Shown here: positions 23,440 through 35,819 of the stretch, one piece after another
How the letters are laid out: each line of letters starts with the position of its first letter
How positions within the stretch are numbered: the first letter of the stretch is position 1
NCBI GenBank assembly: GCA_021292105.1
Contig: CM037874.1
Span: forward strand, 30,184,300-30,248,299
Source of the DNA: Anadara kagoshimensis
Lineage: Eukaryota > Mollusca > Bivalvia > Arcoida > Arcidae
Direction of reading: 5' to 3'
DNA length: 64,000 nt
Notes under the pieces: generated by a model
The model's input: the letters and a program-made list of their open reading frames with translations, nothing else
Database searches by the model: none
What the model was told of the DNA's origin: nothing
Translations under genes and position numbers: made by a program

Positions 23440-23640
23440 TAGGGTTCGATTTAACCTTTGACATATGAGTGAAATCTTGATTAGGGTATAGGGAAGCGTT
23501 GTCAAGGTGAAAATTTATTTTCAGCTTTGGCCATTGAATAAAGAGCGTTAACTAAGTCTCTGTATTGTTTTTAGCTAATTCTCCAGTTATCAACCATCCT
23601 AAACTCTTCACCAAGCATGAGATTAAGTGTAATAAGTGGT
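23440..23640 (+). repeat. Dispersed repeat pair D2, copy 1
   Basis: Shares TGAAATCTTGATTRGGGTAT, AAAGARCGTTAACTAAGTCT and CCTAAAC...CCAAGCAT in order with 26845-27015. A 103-codon plus frame (23565-23876) overlaps it but has no recognised domain. Confidence 0.7.
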
Positions 23641-24053
23641 GGAGGATCAAAAGATCTCAAGTTATGGTGTTGATCCGACAGCAGGGAGCGACACAAGAAA
23701 ACTATATTAACCGACAAACAATCAGTAGTGAAGTAATCGAGAACAAAACACCAGATCAAGAACAACAAAAAGCAACAGAAAATCGCCAAGAACAGGAACC
23801 AACAATGGCGCAGTCAAGGCATAAACCTAGCATAAATTTAATGGTGATTGGTCAGTCGTCCTTTCTCGAGGCTTAAATTCGAGATGGACAACAATTATTA
23901 CAACATCGAACAAAATGACGCCACAAAGGTTTTCATTTCACCTGGATGAACAGCTATATCCATGGTATGATTCAGTGTTTTTATGTTTAGAATTGTGACG
24001 TAGTTTTGTATCTTATTCATTTTAATGAATTTTTTATTTATAATGCTTAAATA

Positions 24054-24079
24054 ATATATATATATATATATATATATAT
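24054..24079. repeat. (TA)n microsatellite
   Basis: An uninterrupted TA run directly before a MITE. Confidence 0.95.
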
Positions 24080-24081
24080 TA

Positions 24082-24262
24082 GTCTGACCTGCCTTGAAGG
24101 CCACCTCTATATAAGAGTCACCTGATTATAGAGGCTAGTACAATTGTATGCTAAAAGTTCTTTGTTCATATTATTTGGATCTGTATAAAAAGGCCACCTG
24201 CCCATGTGGGCCACTTTTGCTGGTTCCTCTTGGCAGTCTTTATAGACAGGTTTGAATGTATT
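24082..24262. repeat. MITE, family C, copy 2
   Basis: TCTGACCTGCCTTGAAGGCC at the left and CTTTATAGACAGGTTTGAA at the right are inverted relatives. The order of inner motifs matches the copies at 14351 and 35101. Confidence 0.6.
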
Positions 24263-24585
24263 TAGCAAGTCTCTGCATGTATATAATTGCAATATTCTGT
24301 GCATAATATGTATTTTGGATATATATATCTATGTATGTATGTATGCACGTTGTACAAGTTAATGAGAGCGAACAAAAATAAATAAAAATTTAAAAAAAGT
24401 TTTTATTTCATTATTGTTTGCGTAAAATGTATATTCCTTTTGAAATCTATTTTTTCAGTCTTAAAAATTATTCGTTTTTTAGTTAGATCTTTGTAAAACT
24501 CGACATTAATTACATATTATACCAGTTTTAAATTTACAGCACTAGACGGCCGTTTATGTTATTTAAAGCGGATTTTCGACACTAT

Positions 24586-24716
24586 GTCCTAATCTAGCAT
24601 AAGTGTGAAATTCTATTCTCTCAATGTAAAAAAAATCGTACAAATAATTCCTTTGGTACATAAGTTTTTAGATTTTTTTCACATGTTTTCCGGCGGCTTT
24701 GGTATCTCCGCCATAC
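24586..24716 (+). repeat. Dispersed repeat pair D1, copy 2
   Basis: Second copy of the block at 23224-23356, same orientation, with small indels. Confidence 0.75.
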
Positions 24717-24724
24717 ATTTTTGC

Positions 24725-24815
24725 ACTTTGTCTATAGCTGGCAATGTCTCAATATAAGTGACATATACTTGACTAGGTGTTAAACACTATTACTTAACTC
24801 AACTCATTGAGCAGT
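24725..24815 (+). mobile_element. SINE family A, 3' fragment
   Basis: CTATAGCTGGCAATGTCTCR, ATAAGTGA and TGTTAAACACTATTACT are the reverse complement of the left end of the full copy at 22244. This is therefore a plus-strand fragment lacking the tRNA head. Confidence 0.6.
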
Positions 24816-25569
24816 AACAAGTATGATGAACCAAATGAGAACTGTTGTAATTGTATACAGCCCTGAAGATATTTAAAAATTTAAATGTTATGATATTGTA
24901 CTGAAAAATTGCTGATCAAATTAGAATCCTCATTTCATTAAGATCAAATTACATCTAGTGTATCTGATCAAATTTCACCAGCTGATGGAGGCATATGTGT
25001 TGTACTTGTGAAAACTTTAAATTCTCTTAGATATTCAAATTTACAAAATGAACAGACAAGATAGTTATCTGTATATGTAGTTAACAGTACATATCATATT
25101 TACATTCTTTTTGTATTTATTTAGGAGAGGTGAATGTCATTTCATGATCAGCCTGAGATTGTTTTCACTATTAAAGTGTGCCTTGTTCTTCCCAAGTGTT
25201 TTAAACACTTGTATATCAACATCACTAGTACCTTATAAATTTTAATGGATTTATGAGATAAATTTATTTGTTGAATTTTTCCATCAGTTAATAAACACAG
25301 ATGTAAAGGAATTGCATATCTTTAGCAAAAACAATTTTTCAAAATGTGTACCAGTCACTTTATAGTAGGTGTCTTATGTAGAAGCAATATGCAGCCTATT
25401 CTCTACAGAGTTATCTGAATCCACACTGATTTTAAGACTCATCACTAACACTATCTTGTAAACATTCTACAGTAAATTATGAAAATCATTTCAGAAAATC
25501 TTAAATATTCTCACGTTTGAACCCACAACCCTCAATTTTAATGCCAGTAACTACGCCTCTTACATGACA

Positions 25570-25797
25570 AGAAGCTGATTGAATGTGATTGAGTGAAGGG
25601 TGTGTTACATCCAAGTGAAGAATATTTCACTTATATTGAGACTTCAACATCTATAGTCAAACAGGTGAACTGACTATTTTTCCTTTATCTTTTCAGTGTG
25701 CACAGAACAATAGGGGGATTTTAAGTCTGCTTGGTTTGAATCTCAATCTCCCAAATACATAGCAAACAATTTGACATCTCAGCTACCATGTCGAGAA
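25570..25797 (-). mobile_element. SINE family A, degenerate copy
   Basis: The left end (TGAGTGAAGGGTGTGTTACA, ATTTCACTTATATTGAGAC) and a decayed tRNA head at the right (TTTGAATCTCAATCTCCCAA...CTCAGCTACC) keep family order with many substitutions. A further weak fragment lies near 25965-26030. Confidence 0.55.
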
Positions 25798-25799
25798 AA

Positions 25800-26844
25800 T
25801 AAATTCATAAAATGTTGGCTGAAGCACAAGTCACTTAATTCACACAAGATCAGATGAAAAAAAAACTTTCATCTGATGTGTTTTAATCCCTCCTGTGAAA
25901 AATAACATTACTACTTTTTTTAGGTTCAGTCAATATATTATTATTATAAAAAAATATATACCTCTAGTAAAGATTATTTCACTTACATCAAGATCATAAA
26001 TATGCTGCTAAATGCAGTAAAATACACCTATGAAATTTTACTTAAATTCTAGAATTATAAGGTGATAGGCCAGGGTAGCATGTCATGTATAATGACAATG
26101 GGGGAGGGGGTCTTTCACTATCAAGGTCTCATCCAATTTTAATTTAAATTAACATGTAGCAGCACACTTTACCAAATGAGCCGGATATCATTTGTTTTAC
26201 TGTCAAACCAATAACCAGAGTATTCTCTTGTTCATGTCTCATTTCACCTTATACATATCCATGGGAAGCAGACAGATGACTCATCTAACTCAGATTCCTT
26301 TATTAATCTTATTTTCTATACAGGCGCCATTCTTGGCTTTCCAGATTCCTCCCATTGTCCCGACGATTTTTTCGTTTTCCTGCCTTTCCCCCGTTGTTAA
26401 AAGTTGTTATACCTAAACAGTGGGGGCATAGAATAAGTGGTATGAACTCTGCATCTTCATAATGTTAAGAGCAGACAACTAAATGGCGGAAATCGTAGCG
26501 GTGATTTCCTGACAAGCTGGTATTTATCTGCTCCTCTAATCCATCTCTACGGATTAATCTTAGCCAGTTTTCTTACACGTCGTATCTTTGGAAGTAAGAA
26601 AAAAAGAAATATCGCCACTTCACTTTTACTATCGGCCGCACAGCTTTCACCAACGTAATGTTAAGTATTGTTAGTTTTGTCCATGCCAAGTCATTCATGT
26701 TTACACTGGTTACGGTTGTCCCGTAAATCTCGAATCTCGGGACAACATACTTTTCGCGTCTTCATCACTAAAGAGTTCTGAAACGTTAGGTAACTCCAGG
26801 TAATCGCGATATCACGTATTGGCTAGGCAAAACATATTCACATG
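25800..26844. other. No recognisable gene
   Basis: AT-rich to 26100, then a GC-richer patch at 26280-26700. No domain was recognised in any frame. Confidence 0.45.
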
Positions 26845-27015
26845 TCAAAGGTCATCTGAAGGTGAAATCTTGATTGGGGTATTATAGGGAAGCGTGGTCA
26901 AGATGAAAATTCACTTTCAGTTTTGACAATCGAATAAAGAACGTTAACTAAGTCTCCGTATTTTAGTATTTTCAAGCACCCTAAACCAAGCATAAGATCA
27001 AGTATAATATTATAA
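26845..27015 (+). repeat. Dispersed repeat pair D2, copy 2
   Basis: Second copy of the block at 23440-23640, same orientation. Confidence 0.7.
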
Positions 27016-27164
27016 TACTTTTGATTTATGAACTAACACCAGAACCGCCATATTAAATAAAGTGAATTAAGAATGAATAAGCTTCACTTCAGTTAGAATA
27101 TATATTGAGACGCACTGGAAATAACAAATACCTTAGACTAAACATCGACAGCAGCTTTTCCTAG

Positions 27165-27490
27165 AACACCCATGTAATCAAAATTGTGTTAAAGGAACAT
27201 GGAACGTCAAATATATTCAGGGCAATCCTGATAAGTTTGATGTCTCTGTGTCCAGGATTTCCATAGATAAATTTGATGCCCCATGGTTCCTTTCACAAGT
27301 GGCGGGTGTAGCTAGCTAGCTAAACAGGAAGTGCTTATCCTTCCGGAGCACCCGACCTCACTTCCCGGGTAGATGTTCACGTGTCTAACATGACTTGTCA
27401 GCGCCTAAGTTTTTACTTTGCTTCTTGATTGTGCTTCGGACATGGATTAGTATGTTTGTTTTTTATTGTAACTTTAATCCTTTAAAAATC
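27165..27490 (+). repeat. Dispersed repeat R4, copy 2 with inverted head fragment
   Basis: 27280-27490 reads CCATGGTTCCTTTCACAAGT, GGCGGGTGTAGCTAGC, AGGAAGTGCTTATCC and so on, in family order. A short inverse piece of the family start (ATGTAATCAAAATTGTGTTA, AAAGGAACATGG) lies at about 27170-27213. Confidence 0.65.
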
Positions 27491-27675
27491 CTGCGGGTAG
27501 TTTGGTTTCTACGTTTTCATTTACCTGTATATTGGACATCTGAATCCTTAACCATTACATTTAATGTAACATAAATAAATATTTAGTGTCACGAAATGAA
27601 CCAAGCTCCGAATTACTTTTCTGTCTCTATTATTAGAATTAGGTGTGTTATTATTAGTGAGTAAATTATTGTTTA

Positions 27676-27755
27676 AAGGCCGCATCAGAAATATTGCAGC
27701 TATTCGCGGCTAGCATTAGTTGTATTGCTATTTGCACTGGACAGCTCTGAAGATA
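27676..27755 (-). mobile_element. SINE family B, 3' fragment
   Basis: GGCCGCATCAGAAATATTGC, AGCTATTCGCGGCTAGCA and a following GAC/GCT run match the left end of the two fuller copies at 28653 and 30691. Confidence 0.5.
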
Positions 27756-28638
27756 TTTGAAATCCCAGAATTCCCCTTTAAGCATGCTTCACGACATATA
27801 CTTCAGATTATTGAAGGTGGTCGTTATTTGCTAGAAGGCTCTGGTAACGTCAACAATCTACAACTAAAGCAGACCTAGTTTACTTTTACTGTTTTTATAA
27901 CTTGTACATAAATTTAACTTTAACTTCATTGATTTTGATTTTTTTCCACTGACTTATGTAGTTTACAATGCAAATATATCCATATTTGAGGATTGCACTT
28001 CCAAAAGAAGACATTTGAGCAATAATACCGACATAGAAACAGGTACTCGTAGTCAGGATTTTTTAAGATTAATTTTTTTTAAACATGTGTCAACGTATCT
28101 GAATAAAAATTGTAATATTTTTGGTCAAACATTAATCCTATCTAACACTAAGAGCGAAGCGAAAAGTATGTCACTTCAAATTTTTACCGAAAGGCACCTC
28201 AATGTTATTCCTTCAGTTGTTTAAAAAATCATTTGCCCACATTCCTTCTATTTCGTTCAAATCCTTAGATATTTCCCTGTATAGTATGAATATACACAAA
28301 TATAATCATAATTGCCCATAAATGGGCCGTATTCAAACAAAATTCTCAACCGACGTCCCGACATTTTAAACTTTCCAGTAGTTTGGATGAAAGTGATGTC
28401 GTGGGCACATCCGACGGATTTTTTCTCAAGGACCATAACTCGGTCGGGAGTTCCGAATGTAATGTGAGCAACGCTAAAACACGGGTAATTTTGAAATATT
28501 TCGTGGAATGTTTAGATTGACAATGTTTGAAATCAGCGATTTGCATTTAATATCTCCGTCTCATGGCATAATGTGGTGATAATTGGTCATGCATGGACGG
28601 GAAAATCTTTCTTGGTAGGAAAAACAACAAAATATTTA
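27756..28638. other. No recognisable gene
   Basis: Non-coding. Short frames at 28015-28224 (+) and 28346-28546 (-) lack motifs. Confidence 0.45.
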
Positions 28639-28652
28639 CAATTTGAAGAGAA

Positions 28653-28996
28653 TTTGGTTGGTTGGTTGAATGTTGCTTAACGTCGCATCAGCAATTTTTG
28701 AGCTATTCGCGACGAGAACTATATTATTAATCTCTATGGATTAATCTATGAACAATTTTGTGTATGCATGTGAAGTGCTAGTGTGTTGTATGGTCTGCCT
28801 TGTACTAGCGCGCACTCAGGGCGACTTTAACGTGCTAGCTTACAGAGTCAGTACGCCGCAGACAAGCGTACCACTCCCCAGTCCATTATCTGATACCAGG
28901 TGAATGTTAATGCCAAGGGCAAGGAAAATTCACTTTCCCACATGTGGTCCGAGCGGGACTCGAACTTACGTCTTATCCATTAGGCCACCGCGGCCT
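28653..28996 (-). mobile_element. tRNA-derived SINE, family B, with 14-bp TSD
   Basis: Flanked by CAATTTGAAGAGAA at 28639-28652 and 28997-29010. On the minus strand the head gives GCCTAATGGATAAGACG (A box) and GTTCGAGTCCCGC-like B-box sequence. The body is TA- and GC-mixed and ends in a TTGG repeat at the left. Compared with the copy at 30691, about 32 bp between the A and B boxes are missing. Confidence 0.9.
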
Positions 28997-29419
28997 CAAT
29001 TTGAAGAGAAAAACATAGCACGGTCGTGCTGTTGTACAGCGTAGCTGGGAAAATTGTGTTGTGGCAAGACAGAATATAACCGAAAATTCGGGGGGGACAG
29101 GTGCATAGTCTGACGGATGTTTTTTTTTTTTTTTTGGAAAAAGAAACAATGTACCAAACCATGTATTGCTGAATTAAATGGTAGAAAATAATAATTTCAT
29201 AAATATATGAAAAAGACAATCGGTAATTAAAATTTAAAAAAGTTGTACCCGATCGTTTTGTCATTTCGGATAGAGAGAAAGAGTTTTGCAGATCCTACCG
29301 TCGCTATGAGAGGGTACATTCTAGCGGTTGTATGTATCTGGATCATTTGCTGTTAATCTGGGTTTTAATTAACTGATGATTATCACTCACAATATTCCCG
29401 TTTCATCTTAATGGTGAAG

Positions 29420-29814
29420 TACAGTTGTTTTACCAGTTCCGAATTTTTACTACCGAATAATCTAAAATTTCAATCCCGTTCAATTAAAGGAATCGCAAAA
29501 TAACTTTCTAAATTTGCTTCTACTTGAATGTATAGGCATTAATTGTTTAAATAATATTAAACTTTAACCGCTTCCTAAAAGGTCGACAGATTGTTGGTGA
29601 CCTAGTTTAACGATGTAAACAAATCGTGATCACGGAAATGTTTTTTTTCTCAAGAAAACATACTACCACGGGTTTTTGAGGACAGGTGTCGATATTTTGG
29701 AATCAGTAAACATTTGTATTATTACACCACATACATTTTATTTCCTCTGCTTGTGGATGACGTCTGCAGCAGCGCTTACATGAAACCCTGTTCGGAACTG
29801 GTAAAACGACTGTA
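29420..29814. repeat. MITE with TA-CAGTTGTTTTACC ends
   Basis: TACAGTTGTTTTACCAGTTC at the left and its near-perfect inverse GAACTGGTAAAACGACTGTA at the right enclose about 395 bp. The TA flanks suggest a mariner-type non-autonomous element. No coding capacity. Confidence 0.8.
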
Positions 29815-30677
29815 CACAACACTGTACGAATTATCTCCCTTTTACGAAAGGAAAATCTAATCGATAAACATTTTAAAATATGACACAATTGCCTCAACAT
29901 TAAAATACGTTATCATAACCTTCAAAATAAATCTAAATTTCCGTAGATTTCGCGAAGAATTAATTAAACAACCTGCCGTTGCTGTTCATTTCATAAAAAG
30001 TTATGATTTTACATCGTATGACGCAAACTTCTCGAACTACTTTTTATTGTAAACATGAGATCAGTTCGCCAAATTGCAGAAATTATTAGGTGCATCCCGT
30101 CGCAATATTTTACTAGATTCCGAAATGTATTCCGAAAATTTATTCCAAATGTGCATATGTAACCAAATGCATTACCCGTCTCAGAATACATATCTCACGA
30201 TAAAACAGATATACTTCTTTCACGCTCATTTACCAGGCGCACTATTTCCAGGTGTACTCATATCTTATAATTCATTCATAGCTCGATATCTTGGAAGAAA
30301 GTGATAGCAATGTACGCGTTAACTTTGTTCACGCTGTACAAAAATGTAGCTGTCGTGTGTCCAACAGGGATAGCAGCAACACATTATCGTGACTTAGGAG
30401 CTCAAACTGTGCAAATTGTTAAGGGTACATGATTGTAAATATTTAAATGAAGATTCCTAATTTCATAAAAAAAATTAACGAAAAACTTATTCAAGGTAGA
30501 AAAAAACATTGAGACAGTAGGTAGACACAGTGATTATAGATGAGGTGTCAATGTCAAGTGGCAAAATTTAAATCAAGTTCAATTGCTCTGTACAGGTGTG
30601 AGAAATTCTTCAAAATAGTTATATACATTAGCATCTAAATTACAATGTATATAAACATGTCTATCAAATGAGGGAGA
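29815..30677. other. No recognisable gene
   Basis: Non-coding. A 76-codon plus frame at 30074-30304 has no motif. Confidence 0.45.
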
Positions 30678-30690
30678 TAATTTACAAAAT

Positions 30691-31067
30691 GGTTGGTTGG
30701 TTGAATGTTGCTTAACGTCGCATCAGCAATTTTTCAGCTATTCGCGACGAGAACTATTTAATTACTCTATATGGATTAATCTATAACAATTTTGTGTATG
30801 CATGTGAAGTGCGAGTGTGTTGTATGGTCTGCCTTGTACTAGCGCGCACTCAGGGTGACTTTACCGTGCTAGCTCACAGAGTCAGTACGCCACAGACAAA
30901 CGTACCACTCCCCCAGTCCATTATACTGATACCAGGTAAATCAGTAAAGGCCAACGGCAAGGAAAATTCACTTTCCCACATTTGGTCCGAGCGGGACTCG
31001 AACTCACAGCGGTGAGAGACCTTGGATTTGAAAACTGACGTCTTATCCATTAGGCCACCGCGCCCTC
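30691..31067 (-). mobile_element. tRNA-derived SINE, family B, full copy with 13-bp TSD
   Basis: Flanked by TAATTTACAAAAT at 30678-30690 and 31068-31080. The tRNA head lies at the right end with the full A-to-B spacing, and the TTGG-type 3' tail at 30691-30702. It is close in sequence to the copy at 28653. Confidence 0.92.
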
Positions 31068-31080
31068 TAATTTACAAAAT

Positions 31081-31640
31081 GAAAATTAAAAAACCAAGAA
31101 TATATATAGTTCTGTAAGGTATGTATACTTTGTCAAAATTTTGAATATATATACAAGTTTATAGATGGTTTGTCTATTGAAAATTCAGTCTAGATTTATA
31201 GAAAAGTTTTAGTGGTCTTATAGCTGATTGCGCCCTGATATGTATTACTTACCCTTTAAGTATGCGTGTGACATAGGAAAAGTGAAATTATAAATTATTT
31301 ACAAATGATATAAAGGCTCAAGATGAATGTATATAAATAATTAATTGAGAAGGCAGTTATTGTGTATTACCTTGCTTGGACCCAAAGGATCAATTATATA
31401 AGTTTAAATCCCTCTCACTCATAATATTAAAACACTTAAGATTTTTTTCAGGATATTAAAAATTCTGACAAAAGTGGTTTGGAAGATCCAAACCAAGATG
31501 ATACCACTGCCTCAGACTTCGAACCAAGGGGCGTGATTGGATGTGGATTATAAAGAATTGTTAAAGCATATGCGGGAGTCGGAAATGCAGCCCATATATA
31601 GGACGAGACACTGGGAACTTCTTAGTTTAGGGAAGTTTCT
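31081..31640. other. No recognisable gene
   Basis: AT-rich non-coding sequence. Confidence 0.45.
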
Positions 31641-31649
31641 CACAGCACT

Positions 31650-32234
31650 GTTTGTGCTTATTCTAATCTAATCTGGTAGTGCACAAACATCAGCAACAAT
31701 GCATTTGAAATTTAATGGGATTTTTAAAAAATGGGATTTCTAAAATTCTTTCTCCAAAATACGGGACTCATAATGTTTTGATCACTGGAATTGCTTTGAT
31801 AATCCCTACATCTGTGTATAAAATGAATCAATTGCTTGGAATAAACAGACATGATTTTTCTCGTTATATCGTGTGTCAGAATTGCTCGAAACTCTTTGAT
31901 AGAAGGACCGAGAAATCGGATAAGTATACGTTGTGATAATATTCCCTTTCAACGTGGAAAATATAGACGAAAGCTAACATCGCCGATAAATTATTCTTAA
32001 AGTTTGGAAATAAATTCATAATACTTTTTGGATCATCAAAAGTTACACCAAATATCCACATTCCTTGCCACTTGTTAGAGGTTATAAAGGATTTTGGTAG
32101 TATTTATTGGTTCTGGATGTTTTCTTTTGAGAGATACAATAGCATTTTGGGAAACGTCTCCAACAACAAGAGAGATATAGAAATCCAAGTTATGCGTGAA
32201 TTCCTCTCTCACAAGATCAGTTGTTTTCGTTGAT
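31650..32234 (+). pseudogene. Transposon-encoded protein relic (animal Tnp2/CACTA-like family)
   Basis: Several blocks of one protein family follow in order over about 580 bp. First a start region with SGSAQTSATMHLKFNGIF. Then a zinc-binding segment, RYIVCQNCSKLF, with CDNIPFQRGKYRRK downstream (about 31860-31975). Then an open stretch (31984-32234) with VTPNIHIPCHLLEVIKDFG, FWMFSFERYNSILG and IEIQVMREF. I know this order from transposase-like proteins of invertebrates that resemble Tnp2 of CACTA/EnSpm elements; the exact superfamily is uncertain. Frames change at least twice and a stop sits in the first block, so it is dead. It ends just before the possible TIR at 32304. Confidence 0.68.
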
Positions 32235-33651
32235 AAAAGGTTGCCTTCAGTAATTATTGGAGTTACAAATATAGAAGAACTTAATCGCCACTGAAATTCG
32301 CATTGTACCAGGGGAAACGCCAACCCGGCCTACGCATTGATTCATTAAACAAGTTTGCACGCGCAGAAGGGGTGAAAAAAATGGCCAAAAACGGCATACA
32401 CGCGAGGCGTGGAAATAATGAAATATTTGTCTTACCGACTGTTATTACTGAAACACATGGCATTTTATTAAAATTTCTGGATAATTGTAATTGATTAAAG
32501 GGAGATTTGCTCAAATTTGGTGGCAATTTTACCATTTAAATACCGATTGAATGTGAGACACTGGCCTAAAATCGAAAATTATTTTTTTGAAAAATGTGAT
32601 CTCTTTCAATCATTTGCTCATGCACCAAAGATGTTTTAATATGAATGGAAAGAACTTTTTCCCGTGTTTATTTTGATGTATAATTCGACTGTTAAATTTT
32701 CTGGTACAAAAAACGTACAAGTTTTAAAGTCGAAAAAATCGATGAAAATGTCGGATATGTGATCATGGGTCGGTCCCTTTTCCGGCTCATTTGACCCATA
32801 AATAATGCAACGACAGCTTCCTCATGGTACACCATGTGTAAATTTGATAATACAGAGACGCTGTTTGGATTTATTTGCTGAAATAAAGTAAGTTTTACCA
32901 TTTATATAGGGATTTTCTTTACACTTTAAGCCGATTTTGCCGGAATTTTGGGTCTACTTTCAGGCAGCCATCTTAGAAAAGTGCCGTCACCGCCTCAAAG
33001 TTATTTTTTGCATTCCCGAACGATCCTTTTGTATTGTGTACATGGCAGTCATGGTTTTTACACCATATAACATGCAGGATTGATTTGTGGTACCACTGAA
33101 TATATGGAATTTGCATGGATACCAATACACTGGCCTGCATGTACTCAGGACACATTGGCCTGTAGGCTTTGTAGGCCTTCAAATTATTTGGCTGCTAAAT
33201 AACAATCAACTGTCGTATTTTATTTTATTTTATATTAAATACATGAGCATGGGTTTACTCAAAATTTACCATAACATTTGACCAGGAGTGTGGATTTCAC
33301 ATGAAATATTCATTGATGAGGGACATCTTTCAACTTAAATTTAGCAATTCATGTACATTTTGAATTTCATCACAAGATTGGCACTAGTCTTAATGTATAT
33401 TTTTCAAATTTAATGTAATAAAAACCCCGGCTTCCTTACTTTGGTACAAAGCATGAATTCATGGTTTATTATACAGTCCCATTTAATTGTTTAATCAAAT
33501 TTTAACAGAAAAAATGAATTTGAAATCCTATACAAATTGAAAATTTGCATATAAACTGGACTCATACAGTGTGTATACATCTATGATCTAAGCTACCCTG
33601 TAAATATAGAATGACACATGTGGCCCCATTATTGTTATTTTTATTGTTATT

Positions 33652-33789
33652 AGCTCTGGCATGTGCTACTATTGAATTTTAATAAAATTGTCATGTGCTG
33701 ATTAAAGTGATTTTGAATTTTTATTAAAATAATGCATTCAAAGTCAGTACATTTGAATTATATTATTTTAGTAGCACATGACAGCTCTA
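33652..33789. repeat. Short palindromic MITE
   Basis: AGCTCTGGCATGTGCTACTA at the left and its inverse TAGTAGCACATGACAGCT at the right enclose an AT-rich centre, about 138 bp in all. Confidence 0.7.
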
Positions 33790-34985
33790 TTTTTTTGCTC
33801 TGAAACTTTAGAGGAGACAGCATCTTTTTGCTAATGTAATAATTGAAATTGCTAGATAATGAAATGACACTATAATTTATTTTAAACCATAAACAGATAG
33901 GTCTAAAATATTGCAAATTGTTCATTATAATCTTGATTCAACACCAACATTAAAGTCACTTTGACAGATTTGTTTAGATGCCAGTTACAGTCACATAGTC
34001 ATACCATACCTGTCCATCATCTGATGTTGACTTAAAAGCCAGAGTATCTCAAATTTAAGCTAACATGGCCCATCATAAGTTGTCATTTAATTCAGATGAT
34101 GAACAAGAAAGATCCCCCATACTGATTATTTCAATATGAAAAATGATTTCACTGGACAGAAGTCCTGCAACTAGGGTGCATGATCAGTTGGCACATGCAA
34201 TGTAAGGCACTTATTCAGCAACAAACACCTTATTTCACTTCTGGTATGTTATATTATTCCTTGCTGATTTTGTTTCAGTCCATGGATTTAACAAGTTTTC
34301 ACTGATAACTCATGACTTGTGCATTTTTTCATTTATAATTATGATAAAACCATTTTTTAGACTGGTAAAATTAGTATTAAAATTAAAACTATATAAAATA
34401 AACTAAATTGATGTGGAATTATAATAAGTTTTTGATGTAAATCTTATTTACACTTTCATTTGTTTAACATTCAACCTCAAATTAACCCTCATAAGTTGAA
34501 AATGACACTGAAATTACACATTAAACAACTAAAATATACAGTGTATATGAAATTTTGTGATATGAAATATTGAAACAATGTCTAAAGATGTTAATCCACA
34601 GCTAAGCTCAAACCCAGGTTAATGAATATTGTTTTCACAAGCACTGCCTCAACATAATATAGTTTATGCTTTTCCCCTCATTAAAATGTCAAGTCCATGA
34701 CTACTTCACATGTACAATTAATTTTAAAATTAAAAAAAAATGAGATTTATCTTTGGTTAGTTTTAATGCAGCATTCTAATTATTTAATGTATGCATTTCA
34801 TTTTCAATTTATAAATACTTTCTTGCACACCTCCATATTCTGGTGTTGGTTTGAAATAAGTCAAATATTGTGGTAGACTACTCATGTACATGTATATAAC
34901 ACATATGGCTTGTAATGGGTAAATCTGTTGCATAATCATGCAGTATTAAAATTCTTCAAATCCTACCCTCCCATAACACACATGT
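33790..34985. other. No recognisable gene
   Basis: AT-rich DNA inside the candidate TIR element, with no open frame of note. Confidence 0.45.

Positions 34986-35016
<31 letters not shown>
34986..35016. repeat. (TC)n(AC)n microsatellite
   Basis: Five to six TC units followed directly by about ten AC units. Confidence 0.95.
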
Positions 35017-35100
35017 TTAATGCTGATTATTTGGACCAGCAAGACATATTGCTTTGAGTGGAGGTCAACATCAGAGATCCTACCATTCCTATATTTTCCT

Positions 35101-35288
35101 ACACTGTTAAACCTGTCTATAAAGGCCACCCAAAGGAACCAGTAATTTTAAGTGGCCTTAATGGACAGGTGCCCTTTGTATACAGGTTCAAATAATATGA
35201 ATAAAGAACAATTAGAATGCAATTATACTGGCCTTTATAGGCAGGTGACCATTATATAGATGTGGCCTTGAGGGCAGGTTGGACTGTA
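35101..35288. repeat. MITE, family C, copy 3 (inverted)
   Basis: ACTGTTAAACCTGTCTATAA at the left and CAGGTTGGACTGTA at the right. The interior matches 24082-24262 in reverse orientation. Confidence 0.65.
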
Positions 35289-35507
35289 TTTCCTATAATT
35301 TTTTTTTACCCTTTTCTTGTATTTTCCTATTTTTGTTACTGGAATTTAGAATGGGGACATTTCTTGCATTTAGTACATATATGAAACAACATTCACCAGT
35401 AAGTTTACATTGCAGCCAGTTGCCAATATTTTATGTTTGTTAGTAAAAGGGTAAACAGAAAATGCTGTAGGAGAGGCCATGGATGTATATTTTTGTGCAA
35501 ATTATTT

Positions 35508-35640
35508 AAAAATATTCCTATAATTTTAGTGGAAACTCCTATAATTTTCTATAAAACTCCCATAATACTCCTATAATTTTCTATAAAACCCCTATAATTT
35601 TCTATAAAACTCCTATAATTTTAATGCCACATTCCTATTT
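35508..35640 (+). repeat. ~21-bp AT-rich minisatellite
   Basis: CTCCTATAATTTTCTATAAA recurs about five times with small changes. Confidence 0.8.
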
Positions 35641-35819
35641 TTTCTATATTTTGGACCTCAAAATGGTAGGATCCCTGCAACATGTAACGATTAGAAGTCA
35701 GCGCAATATGTAAACATGCTGGGCAGCTGACAGTGCATGTAGGTAGAAAAATCGATAATGCATGCAACAGTCATGACTGTGTGATGAAGCGAAACACGAT
35801 ATTGACGTCACTACGTCAG

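Noticed and set aside
23565..23876. 103-codon plus-strand frame, Gln/Glu-rich C-terminus
   Set aside because: No recognised domain. It overlaps a dispersed repeat whose second copy (26845-27015) does not keep the frame.
26192..26416. 74-codon plus-strand hydrophobic frame
   Set aside because: Short, no homology that I recognise, and no supporting signals.
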